Shown here piece after piece: positions 51,140-64,000 of a stretch of 64,000 nt of DNA; within the stretch, counting starts at the first letter, position 1; each line of letters starts with the position of its first letter. Origin of the DNA: Oxyruncus cristatus (taxonomy: Eukaryota; Chordata; Aves; Passeriformes; Cotingidae); assembly GCA_013399855.1 (NCBI GenBank), contig VXAY01005673.1, positions 186,001 through 250,000 on the forward strand, read 5' to 3'. Position numbers and translations under genes: made by a program. The notes under the pieces are model-generated. The model was not told the DNA's origin, did no database searches, and saw nothing but the letters and a program-made list of their open reading frames with translations.

Positions 51140-54100
51140 CCAAGACCACAGAACAGGTCAGCAGCATTAGGTAACACAATGCTGAACTAAATACCCAAAT
51201 GCAGGTGTTTCCTGTAGGACTCTTCCTGTAGATAATCTAGTCTACTGAGCAGGTTTGGTTATAGAAATATTTAGGGAGATGTTCACTGCTTTGATTTGGG
51301 TTCACAGGCATATCAAACATGTTGCAGCTGTGTAAAGTTGGAAGTGAAACGAGCAACTGACAGAGTAGAATGGGGCAATCTGTCAAAGTCATAAAACCCT
51401 TTTTATTTTTTTTTGGTTCCCATTTCTAGGAATAAAAGAAATATTTGTGCAATCGCATAAACTGCTAAACATTTTCTCAGCATTAGGCTGTTAACTCCCT
51501 TCTGTACCAGACAGAGGAAGGGCCATTGGACTTTTTTCCAAACTGATTTTTTGTAAGACTCTTAAGACCCCTGTAAATCTTGTCAGAAAAGGTATTTGGC
51601 ATTAAAAAAATTGATTGGGTGACGAAGCTGGAATGTGGGGTGGTGTTTTACAGAAAGACCCTGCCCTTCTGGAACATCCAGTCCATGCGCTACTACATCT
51701 GCCAAGGCAATTCCAAAAAAATAGCCCCATTGCCCAGTTTCCAAAGAAAACGTTAATTAAAAAAAAAAAAAATAAAAATAATTTTCTTCAATTTTTCATT
51801 CCACTAAAATATTGAGCTGGATCCATTGCATGGATATTGCTCTGGTTATTTACAGAGCTGTTTCACATCAGGATCACTGTTTCATCAATAGAAATATAAA
51901 TCACAGCTGAGACAGTAGGAAAGATGAGACAGCTAAGATGGCAGGAATCTATTGTTTCAAGTCATTTGCTCAGAAAGCTTTTTCTATTTCTCTTCACCAA
52001 CATCCCATAAGTTGCTTTTTCCATTCCTGGTTTGTTTTTTTTTTTTCTCACAAAAAATAATTAATTTAATCTTTTTTTTTTTTTTTTTTTAAGGAAGGAG
52101 CACAGAGATAGGCTGCAGCCCCTCCCAAGTGCCTTCCTGTCTGGAAGGAATCTGAGTCCCAGATATTGAATGTTGCAGTCTGGCACGGTGAATATCAGCT
52201 GTAGTACAAGTGAAATGCTTTGGTGAATCACTGGACAGTGCCTGAGGCTGCTAACATTTTGGTCGTGTGCTATTGCTACAGTAGCAGCCCTGTTAAAAAA
52301 AAAACAAACAGCCTGAAACTTGTCCAGTGTAAAAATATCTAATAAATTAATTTAGTGCAGACCTCCTAAAATTAACAAAACACACCCTAAACTTCCTTTA
52401 AGATCAGCTACCTTCCTTTCATAAACATTTATAGCAACAACTGGCCTTTTAGAGGGTTCAGAATTTGTATCCTGGATAGACAACTACTTAAAAAAGGAAA
52501 ACTCACCAGGCTTTCTCTGTCTACACTTTACACCCAATTCACTTACCTGCCTAGGTTTTTTCTGGGAGCAGAGGCATGTCCCATCAGATAGCACCGATTT
52601 CATCATTTTGCTGCAAGGCTCTCCCCACTTTCCAGACATGGAGATTCCTGGGGAGGACAGAGGTATCTTTGCAATCATACAGGGCATCATGCCAGGCTGT
52701 GGATCTGTGTCTCCTGTTGAGCTGTGGGATTGCAATACCACCTTCTCTAAAATGAGGAAATATCCACTCATGCAACAACCTAGTGGGCTACACTCCCTCC
52801 ACAAAGGGGTGCAAAACGCACTTGTTAAAAAATCCAGAACAAGTGTATCATGCGGTACCCAAAAAAGAGAAGCAAGTGTCAGGTTCAGAGCTTTCTGCCT
52901 AAATAACCCAATATCAAAGAAACTGCCCTTCTCAGAAAAGCAGTGGCAGTGTGGGTAAGAAATTTTTGGATTTTAAGGCCAATAAGGGCTGCGTAGTTCA
53001 TAACACAGGCCAAAACACCTCCCCACAAAGCAGGAGCTCAGTTATAGCCATTCTTTACAGAACCTTGTGCTGTATTGGCAGGTAAAATGAATTTAAATAA
53101 GGGAGAAACATGTGGTTGGTGTCTATTTGAGGCTATAATGCAGTGCTTAAACTTGCGCATAAGGATACACAAGCCTTCTGAAGAAAAATGTGAAGACGAC
53201 ACAGCAAGATGGTTGCAGTCATGGCTCATGTAGCAGCAGTATGGAGAGAGTGCAAAAGAGTGGAAGATGAAGTGAGGCTCAGTGGCACGTGGGTGTCTTC
53301 TGATATACGGCTTTTTCCATTCATTTATTCCACGTCGGCTGGTGTCACACATACCAAAGGTTTCAGGGCTCTTCTCTGTCACGGTTTTTCAGAGTGGTTT
53401 CAGCTGCAGAGTCGCTGCCTACCTTCACCAGGCAGCCACAGCCACCAGCCTGCAATCAACTGCAGCATCTGTGTCCCGGCCAAACTTCTCCATAACCATG
53501 GCCAGCCAGTCTCTTCATTAAATGGCTTCTCCTTTATTCTGACACAATGTCCATTTTCCCATGTCTGTCATGCCTTCCAGCCAGGGCCCAATTTGCCCCA
53601 GCTGGAACAGGGGCTGCCCTAGTTGGGACTAGGGACAACCACCACAGCTGGCATGAAATGAGGGATGATTCAAGCAAAGTCAGTGAAAATACTGTGGTTC
53701 ACACCATGGGGACAGACCCAGACCTGTTATTCTTGAGCTCTGTCCTTTGCTTTATATGTGCACCACCCCTTTTCTCATCTCACCATTTCTCCAACCTCCA
53801 TCACAGCACAGGCCTCCCCAGCTGGCCCGTGTCCTCCCCCAACACTGTGAGTCAGCAGCACCCTGGCCACAGACAACATTTTTCATTCAATTTTTTGTTT
53901 GTTTTATTAAAATACTACCAGTAAATACATTAATTAGTAAAATAGAGCAAGTAGAAAACACAAGGTAGGATGGAGAGATTTGACCAGCTATAAATAGCAA
54001 ATAGAACAAACAGGCAACTGTGAATCATGGGCTGCGAGGCTGGGCTTCACGTAAAGGCAGCACCTGCTGCTGGGAGACTTCCACCAGTTTATTTGTTTGC

Positions 54101-55727
54101 TTTTAAAACAAAAACAAAACAAATTATGCACTCCAGACTGACAGATGTGCCACATTAATACTTAGTGATCACTGGCAGAGGTTTTTTCTACCTCCCGTGC
54201 AGTGTTTGACCCACTCTGCATGCCAGAGGCAAGGTAGGGCTTTTGGCATGGTCTGCCCTTACCCCAGACTCTTGGGATGTGCTGGCAGCCTGGGCAGCTG
54301 CCTACAGATTAGCAGGATGGGTCACAGCACATTAACTGAGCCTCTGGGAGGCTTAGGATATGACACAGAAATGGAGATTTTGGGACAGGCAGCATGGTTA
54401 GACAGGGGAGTGCATGGTGGGTTCTGCCCTCGGGGGTGCACAGCCTGAATGAAGAAAAGGCAGGAATTCTTAGCCTGACTAATGCTCCACAACTGAATTT
54501 CAGCCACCACTGCAGTTGAGCTCAGTAACTTCTTTTTTTGTCTCCCAGAAAATCATCCTGATTGGACACAAAGCCATTAAGAGATGGTAAGCCCCAAACA
54601 CACCCTGTTTCAATGTGTGCCAGCATCCCCTGCACGGTGTGCCTCATTCCTTATTTGCGTTTGCCTGGCTTTAAATTGCAATCCCTGCTGCTTGTTATGC
54701 CTCTCTCTCCTAGATTAAAGAGCACTAAAATGTCACCCTTGCAGTGTTATCTTCTGCCCTCTGCTATTATTGCCTCACAGTAAATAAAAGGGACTTCCCA
54801 GTCATTATTTTATACCCCACAATCACAGTGCTTTTTCAGATCAATTAGTTTTCACTCCTCTTATCTGCACTCAAGCCTCACCTCCTTTTCAGGGTTTCCA
54901 TTGCCTGCTCGGGGACCTTTCCTATGTCTCCTCTGACCTCTGAGAGAGGAGAAGAGCTGATTCAAAAGGAGAGCTTGGTGTGTGGACATCCGATCTTCTG
55001 ATGGACCAGACGAGCTAATGTTGAATGTGGCCAATGCCTTTGTGCATGTCTGAGCTTCTTACTGTGCACCCTGGGAAGATAACATGATTACTTGCTTGCC
55101 TGTAAAGTTACATCCCCTTTGGCATGATCAGCTTATACAAGACACATCAGTGTGTGTGACTTGGTATTTATCTATAAGGACTTTCCTTTTCTACCCTGTG
55201 TAGAAATGTTTTACCTTCCTGTAGGATACTCTTTACTGAAACCCTCTTATTTTACACACTCCCTCTCTTCCACATCAGTATTTTTTTTAATTTTGGGAAG
55301 AACCCATCCAGTTTCCTAATAGCTACTTGATACTATGTGAGAACCAGAAATTAATCTTAGGAATGTCAGCCCAATTTCATTGTCCACCTTAGGAAAAGTT
55401 TAAAATCTAAGCTCTCAACAATGCATAAAAGCATATTGGAAGCCATTGAAGGCCAGTTTGGGCTACATGACAGTGAAATGTCTTTTAAGTACTGCTAGAA
55501 AACTGTGTTTAGTTTTTAAATATAGCTTTTCAACCCCCTGGTATGTTTTTACAAAGTAGGAGCAGCATCACTGTTCCCCAAAATATCCTAACCACATCAT
55601 GTTAGAAATGGAGCTTTACTACTTTGCTTTGTTTCCTAGCTACCAACAATTTTTTAGCTTAGTAGTAGAGATAATCAGTGAAATTTGGCATTCAGACTGC
55701 AAATTCAGAAATGCCTTAAAAAACCCT

Positions 55728-55770
55728 CACACACACATACATCTCTCTCTCTCTCTATATATATATATAT
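55728..55770. repeat. Compound microsatellite (CA)5 (CT)7 (AT)7
   Basis: Five CA units, a short 'tacat' bridge, seven CT units and seven AT units in direct succession. Compound arrays of this type mutate by slippage, and the AT part could extrude as a cruciform. Confidence 0.9.
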
Positions 55771-56580
55771 CTGTAACAGTTACAATTGCTCGCACAGTTC
55801 TCTTCTCAGAAATGTTTCAATTACTAACCTGAATTCTGGATGCCCACTCATTCCTGTCCCATATCCCCTGCCAGCCTAGTCCTGGACCCCCCCAGTTCGG
55901 CCCCTACCCCACAGGCCACTCCACCCCAGCCCCCCAGCACTGCCCTACACCCCTTTCCCACCCCAGCCCCATCTGCTGTTGGAGCATTCTCTCTTCTCTC
56001 CTCTCACTCTTCCCAGCTCTACCAGTCCCTTTACATTCATCACATTAAAGAAAACATTTCATGGTCATCTCTTTTATCTCCTTCAGTGAACAGTTAATCA
56101 GAAAAAATGCTTTCATGTCGCTAAATCAGGGCCAGTGGGCAAAGCCAGGCTGACAAGAGACATTTTCCTCTGCCACTAACCTGGGCTAAATAGTATTAAT
56201 TACAGAGGCTGGGCTTTGATTGCTGGAGTGTGGTGGGACTGGTGAGAGCTCTCTCCTCCCCCTCCACTCCCTCCCACTGCAGACCCACACTGCACCTCCT
56301 CTACTTGCCTGCCCTATGCCAGCACCCCGGTCCCATGTCACAGCACAACTGCAAATGGGATCCCCTAATTCTCCATCTGGGCTGCTCAGGCACCACTCTG
56401 GAAGAGTCAGGTCCCTGGTTTGGAGGACAGGGACAACCTCCAGCCTAGCTGGGTGGTGAGGGTGTCCCTGTCCTTGCTTCCCCCATGCTTGCCTGCCCAA
56501 GGCAATGTTTTTTCCAGGACAGGGAATGTGTTTCAGAGAACCTGAGGTCTTGTAGGCAAGTCAATAGACATCACCCCATA

Positions 56581-56670
56581 CAGTGTTTCTCAGCCTGTGG
56601 TCTATGGGCCACAAGCAGTCTGTCAGATGTCAAACAGACTGCAAAATGACTGCAGACAATTTTTGGGGAT
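56581..56670 (+). mobile_element. Probable hAT DNA transposon end, ancient
   Basis: The bases 'cagtgtttctcagcctgtggtctatgggccacaagcagtctg' follow the typical hAT terminal layout 'caGNGNttctcaaactgtggtccgcgggccac..', with the terminal CAG and 'ttctca' of the inverted repeat. The opposite terminus is not found in the next kilobase, so this is one decayed end or a deletion derivative. Non-coding. It could alternatively be an old SINE that borrowed the same end. Confidence 0.45.
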
Positions 56671-57739
56671 AAACATACCCATCCTCACACATGACCCAAA
56701 AAAAGGAACAAAGACAGGAGGCAGTTGGAGGAGAAGGCAAATTGAGGACACTGTGTTACAACTCAGTCCTCTGCGGGGAGGTCCGAAGGTGTTTATTGCT
56801 CTTTCAAAGAAATAAAGTTCAAAACACACCAGCCCACACTAGCCCCACAGTCACAAGTGGTCCCCATCTCTGCACATCTGCAACGACATTATGAAAGAAA
56901 TGATGCTGTGCCCCAATCTGTGTTGGCAATAGTATCACCCATGTCTTCCAGGTGGGGAGGCAACAACCTTCCATTGCACTGGCGGCATCATTAAATAGCT
57001 GGTTAGCAATTCTGCTGAACTGGCTTTCCGCAAATTACCAAAACAGGCTGAATCTCCAGACACATGAATCACAGCTGAAACATGACTGCTTTTTAGAAGC
57101 AGAATGCCACTAACTGCTTTCCCCATCCCTCTCCGAGCTGAGCAGGGCTTTACAAAAGTGACCACAGGAGGAATTTTCAGGGCGGTCACTCTGTTTCAGA
57201 GACCTTCCCTGGGGATGGGTGGCACAGCTGGAGGCCTGAGTTAATCTGTGGTTTAAGCGAATTAAGGTGACTGTCCCTGGTGACCCATTGTGACAAGCTC
57301 TGCTCCCATACAGCCAGTAGGCAGCACGGTGGGAGCGCAGCACACTACAGACTTACTACAGAACTCAGTTGGAGCAGCCAGGCAGTACAACATTTTTAAA
57401 TGCTTTTTCTTTGTTTTGAGTGTTTGCTGCTGTATATCAAGACCTGTTTCTCCAGCCAGCAGCTCCAGCATGGTTATAGCTGCCTTTCACACCCTTGGTG
57501 TGAGCCCAACTGGGCGACCTCTGCAAATTGGGGCCCCCTATTCCCATCCCATGGTACTTCAGGTCCTTCTTCTTCCTCTGTGCTGCAGCTGGTTTCCACA
57601 GGCTCACCCTGCCTCCTGTGTTGATGCTTTGCTCTACCCTGCACAAACACAGAGGGAAGCAGAGGAGGTAGATCTGCTCCAGTTTGCCCCACTCCACACT
57701 GTAATCTTCTATGGGCTCTTTTAAAGGATACACGGACCT

Positions 57740-57810
57740 GGTTTTCCCAGACAGAAACAATGGGTTGGAGTCTCCACTGGGGTAAATCAGCACAGGGCCT
57801 TGGAGATCTC
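57740..57810. repeat. Possible ancient amniote interspersed repeat
   Basis: The phrase 'ggagtctccactggggtaaatcagcac' is close to 'gagttacactggtgtaaatcagc', which recurs in old amniote repeats. The minus-strand 175-codon frame overlaps it, which weakens that frame as a gene. Assignment is by phrase similarity only. Confidence 0.35.
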
Positions 57811-58589
57811 CAGCACAGTCTATCCACTTAGACACAGCTAAACCTTGATATACCAGTAGCTTGCAGGGATCCCGCTGCTCAAGACAGGTTTGCTCCAAAT
57901 TCTTTAGGAACAGGGCCCTTTGGACTATCTGGATCTCTGGGGCAAAAGACCACACACTTGTCAATAGCTTTCTTCACATCTTCAAATTAAAGTGTAGCAC
58001 TGAAGAGAATGAAACACGCAAGTAAGTAACCCAACTAGGTCGTTGTCCCCGTGCTACTCCTTTTGATATTCAAATATGTTTTAAGCTAACAGTGTTGTAT
58101 TTATAGAATACAGTGTAGCAGTTACGTACAACGCCCTGAAAGAGCTGTTGAGGAGGCAGAAATAGGCATTTTGATGTCTAGGAGGGCAGTGCAGAGCCTA
58201 GAGGATAAGCACATTCTCAGGCAACATGCAATAGTGAGCGAAGCTACGACTTGACTACCCACTGCTGAGTTTCGAGTTAAGAGCCTATTGATATGAATGA
58301 CAGCTCAGAGTCCTCGTTGCAGCATAATTCAGACCACAAACAATGCAGTGGCATCTTTTTAGATTAACTTGAAATATTTAGGGCTCTCTTCACTGCCAGA
58401 AAGATGCAAAACTTCTCTTCTTTTTTTCTTCATTCTACAGTGAAAATGTGGAAGATAAGAGCAGCCTGGATCAAATTAAGCCTGCATCTCGCCCGATGTC
58501 TTGTGGCTGGCCAGTTTTCGGTTGCTTCTGAGAGAAAGGCAAGAAGCTTTGCAGCAGTGGGATAATGTGCTTGCCAAAAGAGTTTCTCC

Positions 58590-58623
58590 CTCAGAAGTTG
58601 TCTCTCTTGCTCAGAAGTTGTCT
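58590..58623. repeat. 14-base direct duplication, period 20
   Basis: The 14-mer 'ctcagaagttgtct' is perfect at 58590-58603 and 58610-58623. A small tandem duplication of no known role. Confidence 0.85.
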
Positions 58624-61600
58624 TCTGCCTTGAGGCAGAATGGTTTCTGTCCAAAGCTACTTGATTTGACTTTGTTCTTTGTTTGTTTTCAGTTCTTCAG
58701 TCTGTCACTGTGAATAATAGGTCTTTGGTGCTGGAACACAATTCTCAGATGAATATTGTCTTCTGTGGTAAATTCCAGGGCTGCTGAATTACAGAATAAA
58801 TTTTACCTTCATGGAGTGGGTGGCTGCTGCCTTTGGAGATGGTACAGGATGCCAGTAGACCACCTCCCTGTCAGTCCACAGAAGGTCATAGTCGTTTGCT
58901 GAATTTCTGCATATGAGGGCCAGGCCATCTTCCAGTCTCAGCAATGATCTGGCCCTGCCTGAAGCTCCACTGAGCTCCACACTCGGGAATCTGCTGCCAC
59001 ATGGTGGCATACACTCTCTCTGCCAGGCCCTAGGAATCCCTACTTGGCTTCCAAGAGGTAGCACATGTGGGAAGAGAACTTCTGAGCTCTACATTGTAAC
59101 TAGCCCATCAAGTTTCCAGGGACCCATTCTGGAGCCGCTAAAAGCTTTTCCAAGAGCATTGTTTCTTATGTGGAGCTACACAAAAGTGTCAGGGATGCTG
59201 GGAAAAATTCTGAGAGGATCTCAGATGCTCTGGGGTCAGCAGGTAGGGTTTGTAAATGAAAGACAATTACCAAACCTGACGGCACTAGAAGTATTTTCAC
59301 AAAGCAGGCCAAGGTCTGCCTCCATATCCTTGAATATCTGCTCTGCAGCAGATGCAAGGGCAGCACCACACAGGAAAAGAAACTATACAGATCATTCCTG
59401 TTCCTGACAGAGACTGAAGAGCAGAAGGGTGGTTGTCACAAGAGCTGGTGGAGAGCGTCACTATCTCTGGCTGTGTGCAGCACTGCCAGTTTTCCATGCC
59501 GTGTTTCACTCCTTGAGGCCATGGGTTTCTTTGTGCTGGGTCAGGCATCTGTGTGCTGCTTAGAGAGGACACAGTTGCAAGGCAGCTGCTCAAAACAAGG
59601 CTGACTGCTTCCTTCTGGAAGCGTGGTGGCACCTGTGGGTGGAAAATCCACGGGAAATGCCCTGGGGCCACCTTTGCTTTGGAGGCTGTGAAGCAGCATG
59701 CTCAGAGCCTGCTGTTCCCATTGTGCTGCTGTGTACAGTGCTGGAGATGGCAGCTTTAGGCAGCATGCTTGGCTGCTTAGGAAATGCAAGGAGCCATCCA
59801 GCCAAAGAGGGAGGATGGCAGGACAACAGACCTGCCCAAAGGTTCATCTAGGTAGGACCACTTAGTCTGCAAAAAACTGTGGGGAACTGGATCCAAACCA
59901 ACAATGCCCAGTCAGGAGACAGAAAGACTAATGCCTGACATTGACAGCATTCCTCCTCTGCTCCACATCAAGGCAAAGTTGAAGTCCATCCAGCAACAGC
60001 TCTTGGATGGAGGGAAAATACTGATTCTGGAAAGACAGTGAGGTGTCATGGACCTTCTTCTCATTCCATCACAGCCCATGCCCAGTAGCAAAAGCTGCAC
60101 CTCTTTCCTCTCCCAGCTTCACTCCCTCTGTGGTCCTCTGGCAGTGAGAATAATGCAGGGAGCAACACAAGATAGACAAGGTGACATCGGTAGCAGTAAA
60201 ATCTGAGAAAAAAAAGGATGGGGAGGTGTGACCCCTGGGGAGGGAGAGGGACTGTTCAAGAACAGATTAGGAAAGGGGAAAGGAATAAGGGTACTGCGGG
60301 CAACATATTAGGAAACTCTGTGCCGTGGTGGGATCTCTGTGTTGGCAGGACACTGGTGCCCAGAGGCACTGAGGACTCAGACTTGCAGAGCAGGAATTGG
60401 AAGGACCATCTCTCCAGCAAGCCAAGTAGATGTCTTCATGACATATCACAGAGCTTACTCTCTCCTGACTCTGCTGTTCCTCAGCTGCCAGAGCTGTAGT
60501 GGAGGAAGGGGTGGCCAAGGAAGGGGATTTCGTAAATGTTGGGACAAAATAAGCAACAAGGCTGCTGTAAGCTCAGCCATTATAATTCTATATGGTTCGT
60601 GCCCTGTGGCAGTACATGTAGATAGGAGGGAGGCTCTGAGATCACCTGTAGCCAGCTGTGGAGCATGCAGGGCCCCAGGAAGAGCCCTGGGTCCATGCTA
60701 TGGTCTGCGTGGCTGTGATCAAGCCCACTCATTGTCAGCTGTGCCTCTCTTCCTCTCCTTGCAGAGATGAGCTAGCCCTCTGCCCCAGATCCTGTCTCCT
60801 TATTACCGCTCTCTGTTCTTGCTTGCTGCATCTCGTTTTACGGAAAAGGATTCACTCCTACCCCTCATGTGGGGCAGAGGCCATGACTGTGCCCTGGGGC
60901 CTCCTGCTCTGCCTTGGAGAGTTCAGGTATCAGGGCAACCAGCCTGGGTGTTTAACGGCAGAGAAGGTGCTGGAGAAGTGCTAGGGTTGATTACCCGTGC
61001 CACAGCAGAGGCACTGGTTGAACACATCAAAGGATGTCTCCCTTTCATCTCACTGCTCCAAGCAGACGGCTCCGAAGCATCTCTTCCAAGGACAATATGG
61101 GGGAGAACTCTAATAACCTTACAGTGTGGAGCCCTGCCAGCGCTCCCAGTGGCCGCTCCGGCGGCAGCTAAAGGGGCGCCTTCTATGCTTCCACCCTAAT
61201 TGCCCTTAATTGGCTCCTGCCTGCTGGCAGCAGAACAGCAAGGGCTCTCCAAGGATCACTGCACCATCGTGACAACGTTTGGAGAAGGATTGCCGGCCCC
61301 TACCCTGCCCCACCTCCCTCCCACTCTCCCACACCCACCAGAGCAATACAGTAACTTTTCTAAGCATGAGATTTTTCTGCCTGTACGTGACTTTTTCTTC
61401 CCAGGCCCCGCTCTGGAGGGGACTTTGCCAGGCAGCCAGGGCAGGGAAGCAGGGCAGGATCTGTGTCCTGAATTCAGAGTGAGGTGTGTGTGGTGGCCCC
61501 GAGCTGATGGGGAATATAAGCACTGTCCCTTCATACAGCACTGCGACCCTTGTGCCCAAGCGCATGTGTCGGTGCAGACGGCCCTGCTGCTCTGCTGTGT

Positions 61601-64000
61601 GCCAGGGCTGCCTACGCAGGTGTCCAGAGCTTTGAGATCCCCCAGGCAGAACCAGTATAAAAGGGGATTAAGCCTACAAAATCCCACTTTCCCTTGGGAG
61701 AGGTGGCCCTGTCCTGGGGCAGCCAGGTGGAAATGGGGCTGTATCCCAGTGTGATTTCCTGGCTATGGCCTGCACTGGGGCCCTATCCTGGGGGTGTGTA
61801 GAAGCAGCAGGGAGGGCTCCTCTCTGTCTCTGCTCCCTGTCCTAGTGCTGGGTGAGGACACATGATGCAGAGGGCCCTCACTGCCCCCCTTTCCCAGGAA
61901 AGGTTCTCCAGGACATGCTGGCCCTTGGCATGTCTAGATCCGGTTTCCTGTGGCAGATCTCCCTGAGCTTTCCCCTCTCTGCCTGACACCCGCACAAGCC
62001 ATTCTCTCGTGTCAACAGGAGAGTGGGAAGCCACAACACGAAAAGCACGACCAGGCACGTCCCCATCAGACTGCCTCCCCACTCCTGCTCCCAGCCAGGA
62101 CAAACCCTTGCTGCAGCATAAAAATACAGCCAAGCATCTCCCCAGTCCCTCACAGTTACCCACATCCCAGCCTGGGCCAGCCTCAGCAGGCAGCAGGCAT
62201 CACGTGAACCATGCGCTCCACAGAAAGCTGGCAGGGGCACGGAAAGGCAAACACAACACAAATATGATTCTGATGGAGGGAGCTGCGATGTCTTTCCCAC
62301 TGAGGTTATTTTTAATCTGTTTATCAAAGGCTCACTGCTCTTGGCAGCAGGGTGGTGGGCTATTTTTGGATGCCTGCTTCACCTCTCCACAGAGATGGGC
62401 TGGCATAGGCTTGTCCCTTTTTTTCCCTGGCACTCTCAGACCTCCCATGGTCTCTGAGGTTTGTCCTGCTAAGGTCACCACTGTATGCTTTCTCACATAT
62501 GGAGGGACTTTTTAAGCAGGAGGTCTGAGCTCAGGCACAGCCTCATTATTAGTCCTTATTAGAAAAACCCTTCTCATCCTTTCCTTCTATCAGTGGTGAC
62601 ACAGCTGCTTGGGTGTTGGCAAAATACACACTCCTGCCTGCTATTCTCCTTCAGGATGGTGACATTTGTCTTGACCTTAGCCTGACACTCTTTGTGTTCA
62701 AGTTTTGTCTCGCTACTGGCTTTCTGCTTGCTGCTGCCTTGTCCCTTTGCCCATATAGAAGGGCAAGGCCATATTTCCCTACTCCGTGGGGTTGCTGGGA
62801 CAAGCAATTGGGGCAGGATGACTGAAAACACAACACTGTCCTCACAGGGCTTCTTCTCTGTGGATGAGTGAAGGGCATGACAAGTTTCACTGAGATGCAA
62901 CATCGGCAAACATGGTCTGGTTAGGTGGGGCTCAAAGCAAGCACAGGGAGACCAACAGGGGTGCATGGAAGTACAGCAGCTGTGTGTTGGGATCAGTGAA
63001 AGCACAGACTGAAATGGCAATGCGAAGCAAGCCATCAGGCTTTGAGGTTAATAATAGGCTGTCTGAGTCTTGACTGTGTATAAGAAAATCAGTCTGCAAA
63101 AGAAGCTCTCTTGGCACAGTGCTTGGCCCTGACAGAATTATCCACAGGAGCCCGAACAAATGACTGGCCTCATTACCGACCCACAGCCTCAAGCATGGCT
63201 TGAGACACGCTGGGTTCACATAAAGAAGTCAACACTGTCCACAATGCCCTTGCACTACCAGAGAAAAGGTCTTGCAGAAGTTTCCCAAGAACATCAACAA
63301 ATTCAGGGATTTCCTTTTGTTAACAAAGCACAAACCTTCTGCTGAAGGAAGATTTTCTACATTCAAATAAGATTTTGGAGAGCCAAAGGTGCGTGCAGGC
63401 CAGGAGATTCTCCTCTAGGAATGCAGACAGAAGAAAACCAGTGCTGGCATGTGTGAGATTTGGACTCGTTTGCGAGATTTGGTCTCAAAGAGGACAGATG
63501 TGTCTTTTCTTACAGGAAGTAACTGAATGAAAAGGTGAAAACCACTTACTTGGACTGGTTAGGAAGCCTCAGGAAAAAACAAGGTGAAGCACATTGTGAT
63601 GTGTGACAATCATCACGCAATCAGCCCTGTGGTTTCACTGTTCACCGTCTCCACAGACAAGATAATCAGAGGGGGCTGGTAAAGTTGGAGTGTGCCAGAT
63701 CAAGAGCAAAGAGACCAGGGGCAAAATCCACGGGGTAAAGAACTAAGGGGCGAAGACCAAAGGAGAAATATGGGTGAGGGAAAGGAGATGCACCTCCACA
63801 CTGAAGACACAGAGCTATATCCAACAGCACCCACAAGTGCTTGTGTGCACGTAAGACAGCTATGCCAGCACAAGATAGTGTGTCTGGGAAATTACAGTCA
63901 TTCTGGTTTCTAAACAAGTCAGGAATAAAACGGGTAAGAAAAAAAGCTCCTGCAGACGCAGGAGGGGAGGTAACAGCAGGATGTGGCTGGCTGAGGAGGC

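Larger units (their letters stand above)
50526..56580. other. Non-coding stretch, no supported gene
   Basis: No gene is recognised. The longest frame is 144 codons (50533-50967, +), without known domain. There are notable A and T tracts: A10-GGAAGC-T10 at 51114-51139, a T12 at 52035-52046 and a T19 at 52072-52090. A compound dinucleotide repeat lies at 55728-55770. The 53209-53622 frame of 137 codons overlaps others and is unassigned. Confidence 0.6.
56671..64000. other. Non-coding stretch, no supported gene
   Basis: No gene is recognised. The longest frames are 184 codons (61200-61754, +), 175 (57437-57964, -), 168 (62009-62515, +) and 164 (58913-59407, +). All overlap opposite-strand frames of similar length and resemble nothing known. 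A 14-base duplication occurs at 58590/58610. A homeodomain-type pair 'taattgcccttaattgg' lies at 61197-61213 in a GC-richer patch. The stretch around 57740-57800 looks repeat-derived and is listed separately. Confidence 0.6.

Noticed and set aside
57437..57964. Minus-strand frame of 175 codons as a retroviral or host gene fragment
   Set aside because: I cannot match it to any family. A second minus frame of 117 codons and a plus frame of 144 overlap it, and part of it covers a probable ancient repeat.

Overview
The window looks like a stretch of bird (sauropsid) nuclear genome, almost all of it intergenic or intronic DNA. The evidence is one long and two short CR1-type LINE copies, in which the lineage's 3' ends (8-base TCATAGAA-type repeats) and reverse-transcriptase blocks can be read directly. 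There are also a few very old amniote SINE/LINE remnants, an overall low repeat load, and scarce CpG outside one island. I found no protein-coding exon, tRNA, rRNA or recognisable microRNA that I can support. All open frames outside the CR1 are short or low-complexity, and they resemble no family I know. A different sauropsid (crocodilian, turtle) is not excluded, but the low repeat density favours a bird.

Layout. Bases 1-24,880 are non-coding, with small tandem repeats, several MIR-like or older repeat remnants, and an AT-rich block near 19.1-20.1 kb. The most gene-like spot is 24.9-26.6 kb. It holds a CCAAT box, a TATA-like element, a 25-base A run, an HNF1-like palindrome, a 543-base assembly gap, and then a dense CpG island directly against the gap. 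This looks like a promoter and possibly a first exon, part of which is missing from the assembly. The direction of transcription cannot be decided from this window.

Bases 28.2-29.76 kb are a 5'-truncated, dead CR1 LINE on the minus strand with clear reverse-transcriptase motifs. Short CR1 pieces lie at 32.5-32.8 kb (+) and 44.03-44.4 kb (-). A perfect 35-unit GATA microsatellite occupies 41,843-41,982. Around 47.1-50.5 kb there is an L3/CR1-like ancient LINE end, a weak direct repeat pair, and a 104-base inverted repeat pair about 91% identical whose arms are 2.15 kb apart; that pair is the most unexplained structure here. A probable hAT transposon end lies at 56.58 kb, and the rest to 64 kb is unannotatable single-copy-like DNA.

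No multi-gene system is visible. The items most worth checking are the gap-interrupted CpG island/promoter, the 48.2/50.4 kb inverted repeat, and two unnamed dispersed repeat families.
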